A stretch of DNA of 64,000 bases from Dinochytrium kinnereticum (taxonomy: Eukaryota > Chytridiomycota > Chytridiomycetes > Chytridiales > Chytridiaceae), in assembly GCA_027604005.1 (NCBI GenBank), contig JADGJT010000009.1, positions 62,279 through 126,278 on the forward strand. Reading direction: 5' to 3'. Each line of letters opens with the position of its first letter. Positions within the stretch are counted from its first letter, which is position 1. Below are positions 14,044 through 24,500 of this stretch, one piece after another. Position numbers and translations under genes: made by a program. Below the pieces are notes generated by a model, which had not been told where the DNA came from, searched no databases, and was given only the letters and a program-made list of their open reading frames with translations.

Positions 14044-14428
14044 GGTTTGGCGAGACCTAGTTCCGACGAGTGATCATTGAAGTGGTTGCTTCTCCCTGGC
14101 TGAGGTGTATATCTGCGCGCAGAAGTGTTGGGAGGTGAAAACACGCCAACTGTAGCAGTCCCTCTTCCGGGTTTCGGCGAGCGTGAACGTGCTCCGACAA
14201 TAATGACGGAGTGGAGGCAAATAGAGTGGGATGGAGGGCTGATTTCTCAGGTTTAGCAGGAGCGACGGTTGAGGGGCATCTCTTCTCGCGGCCGCCAGGG
14301 ATTTACGTGAAATCCGTTCTTTCATTTACGTTCATCGCGACCGGACCATTCCTCAGAGATGATGCTCTTTTGTTGGTTGGCTGGAAATAGCGACAAAAAT
14401 CTTTTCTCGCAATCGACCGCAACGAAAA
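14044..14428. promoter_or_regulatory. Divergent promoter region, repeat membrane protein / FKBP12
   Basis: This 385-bp region separates two head-to-head start codons, so it must hold both 5' leaders and core promoters. No clear TATA box was found. Confidence 0.45.
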
Positions 14429-15468
14429 ATGGTAAGTTGGGGTGCGAGGGCTGCTGGGGTATCCCGTTCCATCTCTTCACTGAGCGCTGCCGCGCAATGC
14501 TGCAGATGCTTTGAAATGCATCCGATGATGGGTGCGCGTGCGAGAGGGGGGGGGGGGGGGGGAAGGGGGGGATGCGGACGGGTGCTTGCTGATGCTGGCC
14601 TTATTAGTGAAGAGTGCTGACCAGTGGCTGTTGTGCTTTGCAGGGCGTTATCAAGGAGACCCTCAAGGCTGGCGACGGTGTTCACTTCCCCAAGAAGGTG
14701 AGGAGTATCCGTCTCGATTCCTGATTTTCTTCTGACATCCGCGTTGCAATCAGGGCGACACTGTTCAGATTCACTGTAAGTGCTTTGCTTATATCCTTGT
14801 TGTCTGATGAGCAGCGCGCTGAATCTTTTATCTTAATCGCTGCCACTGGTTTTCCAGACACTGGAACTGTAAGTCTCTCTCTTTCGCTATCATCTATCAT
14901 GACCCAATGCTAACGCATGCCTTTCCTGCAGCTCACCAGCAACGGCAAGAAGTTCGACTCCAGCGTTGACCGTGGAAGTCCTTTTGTTACTCAGATTGGT
15001 GTTGGCAAGGTCATCCGTGGTATGTATAGAAACTTTTATTGGGGGGATCATCAGCCTCTCCTTGCTTGAAGTATGCTTACATATTTTGGCAGGATGGGAT
15101 GAGGGTGTTCCCCAGCTGTCCCTCGGCGAGAAGGTTGGTTTTTCTTCTGAAGTCATCTTTGCCTCGAATTTATTCCCAATGGAACGCTGGAGCTGCTTAC
15201 TGACTTCATGTCTTTCTAGGCTCTCCTTAAGATTACCTACGACTACGCGGTATGGATAGGATTTGTCCCATTTCACAACCCTAACCTTTCGTTGTTTTTC
15301 GCCATCCAGTACGGCGAGCGTGGCTACAGCCCCGTGGTAATTATTTCATTCTCTCTGCCTCCATCCACCGTAACCTGCAACCCCTGGCTGTGAGTGGCTA
15401 ATTTCTCTTCGCAGATCCCCCCCCGTGCTGACCTCACATTTGAGGTTGAGCTCCTCAAGATCAACTAA
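14429..15468 (+). CDS. FPR1: FKBP12-type peptidyl-prolyl isomerase
   Basis: Nine exons give 109 aa: 14429-14431, 14644-14697, 14754-14775, 14858-14868, 14932-15019, 15093-15133, 15220-15249, 15310-15336, 15415-15468. The first exon supplies only the ATG, and the fourth is 11 nt. The product is a single FKBP domain: [70 protein letters not shown]. The pocket aromatic and acidic residues of the family (Tyr, Phe-Asp, Phe, Val-Ile, Trp, Tyr, Phe) are present, so it should catalyse proline cis-trans isomerisation and bind FK506 or rapamycin in the cytosol. The length equals the usual 107-112 aa. Evidence for the split start: ATG is followed directly by GTAAGT, and the acceptor at 14643 opens GGCGTTATC, giving MGVIKE as in other fungal Fpr1 proteins. 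Confidence 0.95.
14546..14571 (+). repeat. G17-AA-G7 run in FKBP12 intron 1
   Basis: Seventeen consecutive G (14546-14562), two A, then seven G. It lies in the intron after the ATG-only exon. It is a homopolymer that could fold as a G-quadruplex or could be miscounted by sequencing. Confidence 0.8.
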
Positions 15469-15563
15469 GAAGTTGGAGCCTTCACAGCCCTCGAGGCGCA
15501 ATGATGCGTCCTGCTTCTTCGTTCTTCAGCTGTTTCCAACATTGTTTGGCGTGCACATCGGAG

Positions 15564-15569
15564 AATAAA
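15564..15569 (+). terminator. Polyadenylation signal AATAAA of FKBP12
   Basis: AATAAA lies 96 nt after the FKBP12 stop codon within gagaataaaatg. It is placed as expected for a 3' UTR signal. Confidence 0.5.
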
Positions 15570-16145
15570 ATGTTTTCATTAAAAAGATCAGTTTCACACC
15601 AGTCTATTTTTCGTTTTTTCTCTCTTTTCCACTTTCACGATGAACATATGCCCAACCATGCACCTGAAGCAAGAGGCTGCGTGCTTGCGCGTCTTCCTTC
15701 AACGTGTGTTGACTGGATGCGGTCGATGGCGTGCTGATGGCAACGAAGCTAAGCAGATTCTTTTCACCCGGCTTTCCCTACGATGCTTCCACTGGGGCTG
15801 GGTCGTAATGATTTGCGATATATTACTTTTCAAACCTCACCCTGTGCTTGTGTGCTTACTCTATAGTTCGTCATGGCATTGAGGGTTGAAAGACATCATT
15901 TTCTGTGAGTTTAGGAGTTGCTTAGCGTCGTTTTCAGGTTGCAAGGGCTTGTGCATTATTCGTTCGCATATTGTTATTTATTTATTTTTTCTTCAACAAC
16001 CTCATCGTCACCAAAAAAAAACAAACTTCCTTATTCACCGATTCTTGAAAATAGTAATAAATGACCCAAGCGAATGTGTTTCCTCACATTTCTGCCATGG
16101 CCAAACATACCCATAAAACTTACTCGAACCCCAACCACAAACAGT
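15570..16145. other. 3'-3' intergenic region
   Basis: This lies between the convergent FKBP12 and hypothetical genes. Only short unconvincing frames are present, and no RNA gene was recognised. Confidence 0.45.
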
Positions 16146-16874
16146 TCAAAACCCACCCAACATCTTTCGCCACTCCTGGTTTTGCGCATCATGTTTTGCC
16201 GCCTCAAGAACTCGCATTAGAGAAACGTCTTTAGGATCTAATTGTCTCGTTTTTGCTTGGCTAATAGAAGTCACTGCAGTCTCATCATCATTTGGTGCTG
16301 TCCTCACTGAAGAAAATGGTGTGGTGATGGATGTGCCGCATTCTCCAAGCGAGGATTTTGAGGTGGATGCTGGGGTGGTTGCTGTTGAATTCCAGCGTGA
16401 AGTTTGAGGAGTTGAAGGGCGTTGGGAGACGGCCGCTGCACTGGTCGCATGTGGAGGCGATGTTGAGTAAAAGTCTACAAGCGTTGTTGGATTAAATCTC
16501 GTCTTGCGTATTGATGTTAGAGGAACCTCCTCCCCTTCTTCAACTTCCAATTCCTCATCCGCTGAAGAATCTGAAGAATAGTCATGAAGTGAAGGTGATG
16601 ATGAGGATGTTCGCCGTCGCTTGACGACCTCTGCGGTATCCGCCATCCGCCTCTTTAGCCGATTTATATGGGAAATCAGCTTTGCAACGTCCAAACTAAC
16701 CGTCCCACTTGATGAGCTCTCTCCACCATGCGCCGCAGAGAGCCCCTTCATCCCTTGCAGCCATAACCTCTCCCGAATCTCGCTGGTATCTACTGGCTTC
16801 CTGTTGTTCTTCCTGTCAGTCGTGGTGCGGCTCTTGTGCGCGAGGGTACGCTCGCCTGACGTCCAGTTCAGCAT
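16146..16874 (-). CDS. Hypothetical Ser/Thr-rich nuclear-type protein
   Basis: A single exon of 242 aa begins with an ATG at 16874-16872. The N-terminal 60 residues are the most structured-looking (MLNWTSGERTLAHKSRT, then SEIRERLWLQGMKGL). There is a probable bipartite basic stretch (INRLKRRM, VVKRRR) that could be a nuclear signal, then an acidic patch (DEELEVEEGEEV) and a long Ser/Thr/Pro-rich segment. A short charged helix closes the protein (SLMRVLEAAKHDAQNQEWRKML). I do not recognise a family. Its start codon lies only 37 bp from the start of CSN7 on the other strand. It is accepted as real because it is long, has a full start and stop, and its composition differs from random antisense frames. 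Confidence 0.7.
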   Translation of the reverse strand: MLNWTSGERTLAHKSRTTTDRKNNRKPVDTSEIRERLWLQGMKGLSAAHGGESSSSGTVSLDVAKLISHINRLKRRMADTAEVVKRRRTSSSSPSLHDYSSDSSADEELEVEEGEEVPLTSIRKTRFNPTTLVDFYSTSPPHATSAAAVSQRPSTPQTSRWNSTATTPASTSKSSLGECGTSITTPFSSVRTAPNDDETAVTSISQAKTRQLDPKDVSLMRVLEAAKHDAQNQEWRKMLGGF

Positions 16875-16911
16875 GTTGATACTCCTCCACTATAAAATTT
16901 GAGGATTGCAA
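16875..16911. promoter_or_regulatory. 37-bp gap between divergent start codons
   Basis: This is the whole interval between the ATG of the hypothetical gene (-) and that of CSN7 (+). It contains TATAAAA at 16891-16897 on the plus strand. Transcription start sites must lie inside this gap or within the neighbouring coding sequence. Confidence 0.5.
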
Positions 16912-17977
16912 ATGTCCAACTCGTTGCAGACGTTCTTACTGCTAGCAAAGAGTGCAAAAGGGACTGCCTGCACTCAGCTCATTCAGGATGCTTTAAATGC
17001 TAATGGCGTATTTGTATTTGCTGAGCTGCTTGAGGTACCGAATGTGAAGGAGGTAAGGCAGACACGGGGAAATGCGATGTCGCTGATGCGCTTGCATTCG
17101 TCGTATCAGCTGCAGCAGAGCCCGCAGTTTAAGCAGTATTACGATCTTTTGAGCTTATTTGCTTATGGGACCTATGAAGATTACAAAGGTTTGTTGAGGA
17201 GTGGTCGGATAGGTGGGACCTGATTTACTGACTGCGCGCAGCCAACTCGCATACCCTCCCCCAACTCACTCCCAACCAACTGAAGAAGCTGAAGCAGCTT
17301 TCTATAGTCACTTTTTCGAGCACTGAACGGGTAAGTTACGCATTTTGTTTGCTGGTACAATGCTTATCACATATCTCTCGAAGATTCTTTCGTACGATAA
17401 ACTCTTGAAATACCTGGACATTCCGAACGTTCGCGCACTAGAGGACCTATTGATTGATGCTATTTATCAGGATATTATTAAAGGAAAGCTTGACCAGAAG
17501 CGGGGGTGCGTGGAGATTCAGCACGCATTGGGAAGGGATTTGAAGCCTGGTCAGGCTGCTCTCGTTCTCGACACGCTTAAGGGCTGGTTCGTTGTATTTC
17601 ATCATGCAGTTTAGCATTTCCGATATATTTGCTATTTTTTTTCCCCCTTTCCTCTTTACTTCTCTTTAATATCTTTTTATGAGACGCCCTTTTTGTCGCT
17701 GATTGCTTTTTTTCTTCTTTGTAGGTCAAGAATAACAGAAAGCCTACTGAAAACAATTGATAATCGACTAGCCTACATCAAGAATGACACGTTAATCCAT
17801 GCGAAGGAGAAGGAAGACCTTGAGAAGATGGTGGAGCAGCTTAAAAAGGATGAAAAGTCAAAGGCTCCTATGAGAGGAAGCAGCAACGAGTTTGATTCAT
17901 TTGATCCTAGACGAGAGCAGTTCCACGGAATGTTTGATGAGGAAGGCAGCAGACGAGCAGGAGCAGGGAGAAGGTGA
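16912..17977 (+). CDS. CSN7: COP9 signalosome subunit 7 (PCI domain)
   Basis: Four exons (16912-17188, 17242-17330, 17384-17586, 17725-17977) give 273 aa. The N-terminal two thirds is a PCI domain: helices around LLSLFAYGTYEDYK, then the winged-helix part LKQLSIVTFSSTERILSY, LLKYLDIPNVRALEDLLIDA, YQDIIKGKLDQKRGCVEI. The LDQ and GRDL positions match CSN7. The C-terminus is a charged coiled coil (KEKEDLEKMVEQLKKDEKS) and a disordered tail ending GAGRR. Subunit 7 is a scaffold of the COP9 signalosome, which removes NEDD8 from cullins. The start chosen is the first ATG (MSNSLQTF). The F-box/LRR gene elsewhere in the window belongs to the same ubiquitin-ligase world, though position suggests no shared regulation. 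Confidence 0.9.
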
Positions 17978-18178
17978 TTTCTCTTCCTAGTCAAATCTTG
18001 GCAAGAAAATATGTTTCGATTCAATTTCTTTTTTCATTATTTACATTCAGTATTAACAACAATTATAGAGTCTCAAAACAACGAATGGGAGGATCCCGGA
18101 GGTAACCCGAATCGGCATACAGAAAAGGAAAAATATCAAGCAATTGTGTATGTTAAATAAAGAGTGAAGTAAAGGATG

Positions 18179-19105
18179 TCAATAGTCATCAGCATCAAGC
18201 TGTAAAATCATCTTGTCCAGATGATCCTTTGCCTCTTTCAACTTTTTCGCAAGCTCCTCCTTTCGATCTTTTCCGAGGGACTTGAAGTTATTCGCCGAGG
18301 GGTTCGAGTTGAGCGGAACTTCGATAATGGTAGATCCTTCATCCAGAGGGATTGTAATGCCGGTGGTCCCACTGGTACTTAGGGGTGCATAATCGCCTTC
18401 GACAAAGGCGTCATCGAGAAAGGTGAATCTTCTGGGAGCCAGCATGCTTAGGTTGGCGGATGGAGCCATGGGACGCTGGGGATTGCATGACGGCGTCTCT
18501 GGTAGCCTAGAGTGGAAGTTAAGCCCTTTTGGTGGAATGCTTAAATCGGAATTCTTTAGAGGTATGTCGCGATTTTGTGCCTGTTGAAACGGATTAGAGA
18601 ATTATGGGCACGATAAGAAATTCATACATTAGAGGCTCCCGCCTTAGAGACTTCAGGGCTATATAGTTATAATAGGGAGAAAGAGCATTTATCAGCATAA
18701 AACGCATGGACGAGGTTACGAAGAGGTTCAGCAACATTCACTAACCGATGTCCGGACAAGGCAGATTCCATAGTAATCTTCTGAAACAGATCAAGCCTGC
18801 CATCGTACTTTGTGATAAACTCCTTCACCGTCATGTTTCGAACGCCTTCTGGAAGCATTGAGATGAAAGCATCGCTTCTGAGCTCAAAGGCCATGCAGTC
18901 ATCCTCAGTTTTCGTCTTCAAACGCTTCCGAGCCTTCTCCACTGGATTGAAGGAGATGTTAAAGCGAGGTTTATTATTAATTTGACAGGATCGTGTTGAC
19001 GAATGGGCGATGGAAGAGGATGAATGATTGACAGGGGTGGCATCAGTTACCCTCAAGATCAAAGTTACTCAGCACTGCTGCGGCGTGGTCAGCATGCGTT
19101 ACCAT
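18179..19105 (-). CDS. Borealin / Nbl1-like chromosomal passenger protein
   Basis: Four exons in phase, complement(19051-19105, 18746-18941, 18628-18658, 18179-18580), give 227 aa. The N-terminus reads VLSNFDLE, VEKARKRLKTK, then FELRSDAFISMLPEGVRNMT and VKEFITKY. That is the layout of the Nbl1/Borealin N-terminal domain: an opening helix on a LxNFDLEV theme, Arg-rich helix, and R-x-P-x-x-[IV]-R-x-M-T-x-x-E-F. The middle is Pro-rich and low in order. The C-terminus has ITIPLDEGSTIIEVPLN and a short coiled coil (RKEELAKKLKEAKDHLDK). Borealin holds INCENP and survivin together so that Aurora B can be positioned at centromeres. The family call is by pattern memory only. The 31-nt third exon was found because it restores phase. 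Confidence 0.65.
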
Positions 19106-19684
19106 TGCAGTAGCGATGGACGAATCTCAAACCCAACCAGATCAGCAATCAGCAAGGCGGCCTGAGCAGAGAGCAGCGCGCAGGGATATCGACGCAAGGA
19201 AGGACGGCAATGATGTCTGCCAGAGAAGTCCGACCTGGCAAATTTTAAATCTCAACAGTGGTGAAGAGGATCCCGTTTCAGCCTGCTGTGCTTCCAACTC
19301 TGACCAGCAACAGAAACAGTTTCAAGTAGCTTGGATCCAGCCTCTAACAAGGAGCTAAGGGGGTTGAACCAATGTTACAACTGCGGTGGCTGGTCTCGAT
19401 CGCCATCCAACTCCTGCCCATGCCAGTTGCCTCAGATGCTCCACTGGTCCATCACCCTGCCGATATGTTTCGGCCAAGGGCAGGGTGAGCAGAACGGCAA
19501 AGAAGGCTATTGTAGTTACAGTGAAAAAAGGGTGAGTTTCAACCCATGCTGCACCTGTGACCCAACCCTTTTTTTGCGCTCCTTTTTTTTTTTCCTTGTT
19601 GTTTTTTTTTTGTTATTCAAAAGTTGTGCCTCCCAGGTCTTTCCCTGTTGTCCACATCGTAGCGCATCGCATCGCCTTAGCATT
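19106..19684. promoter_or_regulatory. Divergent promoter region, borealin-like / tetraspan
   Basis: This region separates the two starts. An 80-residue open frame at 19116-19358 shows no family features and probably lies in the leader. A T-rich stretch at 19570-19615 resembles a 5' UTR intron. Confidence 0.4.
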
Positions 19685-21033
19685 ATGTCCGTCATGACGC
19701 CCCTCATCAGGCTGCTCACAATGGTGGCCGCCTTCCTTCTTCTCCTCTCCGTCCTCCTCTCCGTCATCACCCAGTCCACGGCTTCTCTCTATGTCGTTTC
19801 CGAGGCTCCGCGGGCCTTGAATGCTGTTGCTAGGCCTGACAACTGGGTTGGCCCTTGGACCTTGTGCGCAGCGGGTAACTGCCAGCCCATTCCCCTTCCC
19901 TGCGACAAGGAGACCTTTTCCGATGGAATTGGTCAGGCATTCCTGATTAGACAGCAATACGGTGAGGATGAGTCCAGGCTTTGCTCTCGCCTCAGGGCTA
20001 CCAGGGCTGTCTTCCTAGTCGAGGGTATCTTGGGATTGATCGGTGAGCTTTCGATATGCATCCATTATGTCCGATCGCTTCTCTTGTTAACATGCATTGT
20101 TTTCTGTGATCTGTAGCTCTTCTTGTCCTCCTCTACTCCCTTTCGGCCTGGTCTCTCCGATTCTACGTATTTGCCATCGTCCTCACCCTCCTGACCCTTG
20201 CATTCAACCTGGCTGCCATCACAATCCTCGTGATTGTGAGGTACAACCTCAACAACCTTCGTGACCTCGCCTTTAACGACCCCCAATTCTTTGACCCCAA
20301 CTCTCCCATCGTTAGCTACGCTTTTGGGTGGGGATTCTGGATCACAATCCTCTACACCATCTTCACCTTCCTTGCACTTATGCTCATGATGCTCGGCGCT
20401 TGCGGTCTCCGTCGCCAAAAGAAGAAGGACGATGAAAGGGCCAGGGACCCTAAGCGTCGTCAGAGGGAGGAACTCGAGAAGGATGAGGGCTTCATCCCCA
20501 GTCCTTACCCAGAGCGTGCTGATGCAAGCACCCGTCCCTCCATCAGTGTCGACAGGAACGGCTACTACCGTAATGCCCCTCATACTCCCGCTGCCGCCGT
20601 TACTGCCGCCACTTCGACCGCTCCTCCCCCCCCTCCCCCTAAGCAGGCGCACCCATCAGCCCTTTACGCCCATCCTTCCGCTACCTACGAGGTCGAAAGA
20701 TACGAGGAGCGTTTCGTCGAAGCCCGACAAGATCTTGAGGATTCCGTTAAGCCTGCTGTCGCCGTCGCTTCTGGCACCATGGACAAGAGCACCTTGAGCT
20801 CCCAGAACACCATCACACGCGCTGTTGAGCCCATTCAGTCTGGGTTTGATGAACAGAGGCGGAGGATGGCATCTGCTGCCTCTCAGTCTACTCAGCCTAT
20901 TCAGGCGGACTTCAATGAGCAAAGGAGGAGGATGGCTGCCGCTGCTTCTCAGGCTGGGAAGACTGTTCAGACTCAGGCAGATCGGTTGCAAAGCTCAGCC
21001 AGCCAGACCGTCACCGCTCTTGCTCAGCGTTAA
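19685..21033 (+). CDS. Claudin/SUR7-like tetraspan membrane protein
   Basis: Two exons (19685-20042, 20117-21033) give 424 aa. Four hydrophobic segments are seen: residues 8-31 (LLTMVAAFLLLLSVLLSVIT), about 108-130, about 135-160 (FYVFAIVLTLLTLAFNLAAI) and about 190-215 (WGFWITILYTIFTFLALMLM). The large first loop holds NWVGPWTLCAAGNC, close to the W-x-x-W-x-x-C-C signature of the claudin/SUR7/PalI superfamily. The cytoplasmic tail (about 200 aa) is basic and Pro-rich. Its last 70 residues contain two copies of a PIQ-x-x-F-x-EQRRRMA-x-AAS unit. Fungal relatives sit in the plasma membrane or sense pH and wall stress, but I do not assign a specific role. The ATG at 19685 (MSVMTPLIR) precedes the first membrane segment, and longer upstream frames are low-complexity. 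Confidence 0.75.
20830..20970 (+). repeat. Tandem coding repeat in the tetraspan tail
   Basis: Two 54-bp units encode Q-S-G-F-D-EQRRRMASAAS and Q-A-D-F-N-EQRRRMAAAAS and are followed by a shorter decayed copy. The copies are about 80% identical. Confidence 0.8.
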
Positions 21034-21597
21034 GGCTTTATTCGGCTTTTCTTCCCATTGATTTTTTCCATTAGTACCTCTCTTCCCTTCGACTCTTGTT
21101 TCGATGGATTCCGCTTTGCTCTTCTTCTTTTTTTTTTGTCAGTCCCTCCTTTATCAGTTCGAATGCTCAAATCCTCTTCTATGATGCAGCTGCATTTTGG
21201 TTTCTTCCAAAGGGCCATGCGTGCTGCCAGACAAAACCCTCTTTTTCCACATTCTCGGGATTTTCCGACTCGTTTTATCCTTTTCAGGTTCAGTTTTCTT
21301 TGAGGAGACCTGAATCCTTTGTGCTTTTTTTCTTTCTTTTCTTCAGTGATTTCCTATCGTGTTTGCTTTTTGTTGGGGGGTTTATTTAAGAAAAATCCGC
21401 GACGGTGTGCCTTCTTTTAGAATGAGCACCTTCCAGGTCAAATATAGACAAAAGAAAACTCCCTAAACGCAAATAACTAAAAAAATTAAAAATAAAGGAG
21501 GTCAAATCCATACTTCCACATCAGACTTTATTTATTCCAAAGCTTTCTTTCGGTTGAAAATATACATTTTATTATACATACAGATGGTGATTGCGTA
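21034..21597. other. 3'-3' intergenic region
   Basis: This is T-rich and then A-rich sequence between the tetraspan stop and the zinc-finger stop. No coding frame is believable. Confidence 0.45.
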
Positions 21598-24500
21598 TCA
21601 TCTGCCAAAGAAAGAAAACAGCCTCCCAGTCAACGTCTTCAATTTCTTTGTCCCGCGTCCTCCCTCCTTCGGATCCTCCAGGACCCTCTTCATAGATCCA
21701 ACGTCCTGCCCGCAATCATCACCATTCCCATCCTTCGACCCTAAAACTTTCGGCGTTGTAGGTGGAGGCTTCCTAACCCCTGTTGCTTGCACGCCATCGC
21801 TCCAAGCAGTGCAAGTGGCTGTGTTCTCGGCCTTCCTCACTGGGCTACTACCCCCAACAGCCACGGTTGCGGACCCCAAGAATTGATCTTCGCCGGTGCA
21901 TGATGCGTCTGTAGACAGGACACGCGAAACCGCCGCCGCCGTCGCAATGCCCAGGATTTCATTAGAGTCCTTTGGCCCAAATATTGCGGAGACGGCGCCG
22001 AGGGAGTCCGGGGAGGACAATGCTTCGAGACTTCCGAACCGTAGACATGCTTCATTTACCCCAGAGCCCTCTGCAGACGGACTCTGTCTCTCTATTTCAA
22101 CCGGTACGGGCACCTCTCCATCCGGTAAGCGACTCTTTCTCCTTACAATCAGCGGCTCCTCCTCTTCACCTATACATTTTCCGATATGCCTACCTACGAC
22201 ACCATTTACTGTCGAGGGAACCCCCGATCTATCGCCTTCCGATGCCGCCCTCTCCTCAAGGGCCCTCATCCTCCTAGAGAGATCTTCTAGGACTATGTTA
22301 ACGTGGGTAGCATGCTTAGTGAAGAGAGATTCAAGCCGTTGAATTGAGGCCAAAAGTGAATCGATTCGGTCTGGTTGCGGAGCAGAAGGCGGATCAGGAC
22401 TCTGGGCGATTATCTGAGCATCGAGTAGGATACGGAGCTGTTCCTCAATAGAGGTAAGCCTTTTTGCCACCATATCGTTGTTTGACTGGTGGTTCTTACA
22501 AAGGGGATTTTAGATTTCAGATTTAGGAATTGCACGAAAAGAACGACAACAATAAGATATCGGAGGCTAGAGCAGGGATAAAAGCCTACATTATCATTAG
22601 GCTGCGGGCTTGAATTAAACAACTGAGAGGGGTCTTCAAAGCTACCCATTTCGCGCTTGATAGGTGGATGGGCAAGATCCTTGGAAGTTTTAGCCTTCGT
22701 CTGTGGCGGAGAGTTGTTAAAGACGGGCCTAAAATCTTGAACGTCTACTCCACAATCCTCCTCTATCGTGTTAGAACTAGAGATAGCCGGTGATGGCCCT
22801 TCGCTCTTTTCCATTTCCATACTCTCTGCACCAGCAAATCCAGGGACTAGTCTTTTAACCAATTCCGCCTCACTTTGGCCACGTGAAACTTTCGTCACTT
22901 TATCCCTACTCTCTAAATCATCGTTAAAAGCAGTCGAACTTCTTCGTTGATCTTGAATCTCCGAGCGTCTCGAAGGATTTCGACGCCTCGCCTGAAGAGG
23001 CGTGTCCAGTTTTTTAGAAACTTTAGGGGGAATCTCATCGACCTCATGGGAAGCAGAGAGAGGGTGCGCAGAAGAAATATGCGCTTCGTAAGCGTATTTA
23101 ACTTTGTACTCTTTCCCGCATCCTTCGACGTGACAGATGAATTGGACGGGACGCGGACCGCAGCGGCCATCTTTGTTACTACTTATATGTTAATGAGTAT
23201 GCTCTTCAGAGTGAAATTCAAGCAGAAGATAACATACATAGCTGCCGGCGGGGATGAACTAGAAAGACGCCCCACTGGTGACTCGACATGCGATGACCGG
23301 CCATTTAGGGAAGCCTGTGATGCGGTCTGACCAACCTTAGAGGATTTCAGACGCAGCTGTTGAGATCGAGGAGTGTGTTCATTCCTATCGCTTCCCTTTT
23401 GCGGCCTATCCTCCTCATCGGACAGTAGGAAGTCATAAGCCTTAGTCAAATTGTAAGAAACACCTTTTGTAGCCTTGCGAAAACGGCTGGGTGAGAAGGA
23501 CGAGAGACCCTGTTTGCAGGCTGAGTCATCGTCAAAGTCCTTATTCATTGGTGATAAGGTACGGGTGTTGCTGTTATTAAGAGAGGGGCTAATAGGTTCT
23601 GGCTTAATTAACTGCGCAAAGGGATTGCTTGTGCTCCTTTCTTCAGGCTCGGACCGGGGCGGGGTCGATGGCTTCTGGGTGACATCGTCGGAAAGATATT
23701 CTCTTGATGGATTAGAAGCGAATTTCTTGGGCAACGGAGGCGACGGGGCGCCTGAAAATGCTCTTCTCGCAATAGCTTCAGATTGGTTCATCTGCGAGCG
23801 CGTTTGCCTCTCCACTGAATCAGGGCCCCCTTCGGTTTGAGACTCTACTTGAATCTCGCCATCACGAATAAATATTCTCGGACGCGTTGCAATTGCTACG
23901 TTACTATCCGTAAAGGTGGGTTTGAGCGGTGGAGGGGTTTCGGTATTCGCCTTGTGAACTTCAGCTTGCGGCGATGTGGACTTTTCTTCTGTCCTGGCCG
24001 GAAATCGCGGTTGCAGTGCCAAAGGGCTGCCCGAAACATTGGCCAGTTTCTGCGATCGTGCTGCTGCTGTAGCATCCCATGCGTCCAATATCTGTTGTAG
24101 CGCTAGGTGCCGGACATTGGGCTCCCTCTTTTTTTCTTCCTCCTTCAACATTGACGGTGTTGGTGACGAAATAGCAGAGTAGGAACGAGTGAGGCCAATG
24201 GTCATCTTCACCGATTTAGAATCAATGGAAGCGGCAGAATTCAATGGCCTCGACTCAGTTGAAGCTACTGATGGTGGTGGGGCTAGAGTAGCAACTGCGA
24301 CTTGCTGTATTGCTCTTGGAGGTGCAGTAAAGCATTGCTGGGGAGGCTGCGAAGAACCAATCGGGGTGACGACCTGCATCAACCTTGAGGGTGGGGTAAA
24401 GAGGGGAGAAGGCGCCGACTGCCCAAGAGAGGCTGCAGTGGCCACGAGCTGTGCCGGCTGCAGAGGAGAAGAGGATAATGTCTCTGACGGCTTTGTAGAA

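Noticed and set aside
19116..19358. 80-residue plus-strand frame between the borealin-like and tetraspan starts
   Set aside because: No recognisable motif. The composition is ordinary, and it more likely lies in a promoter or leader.
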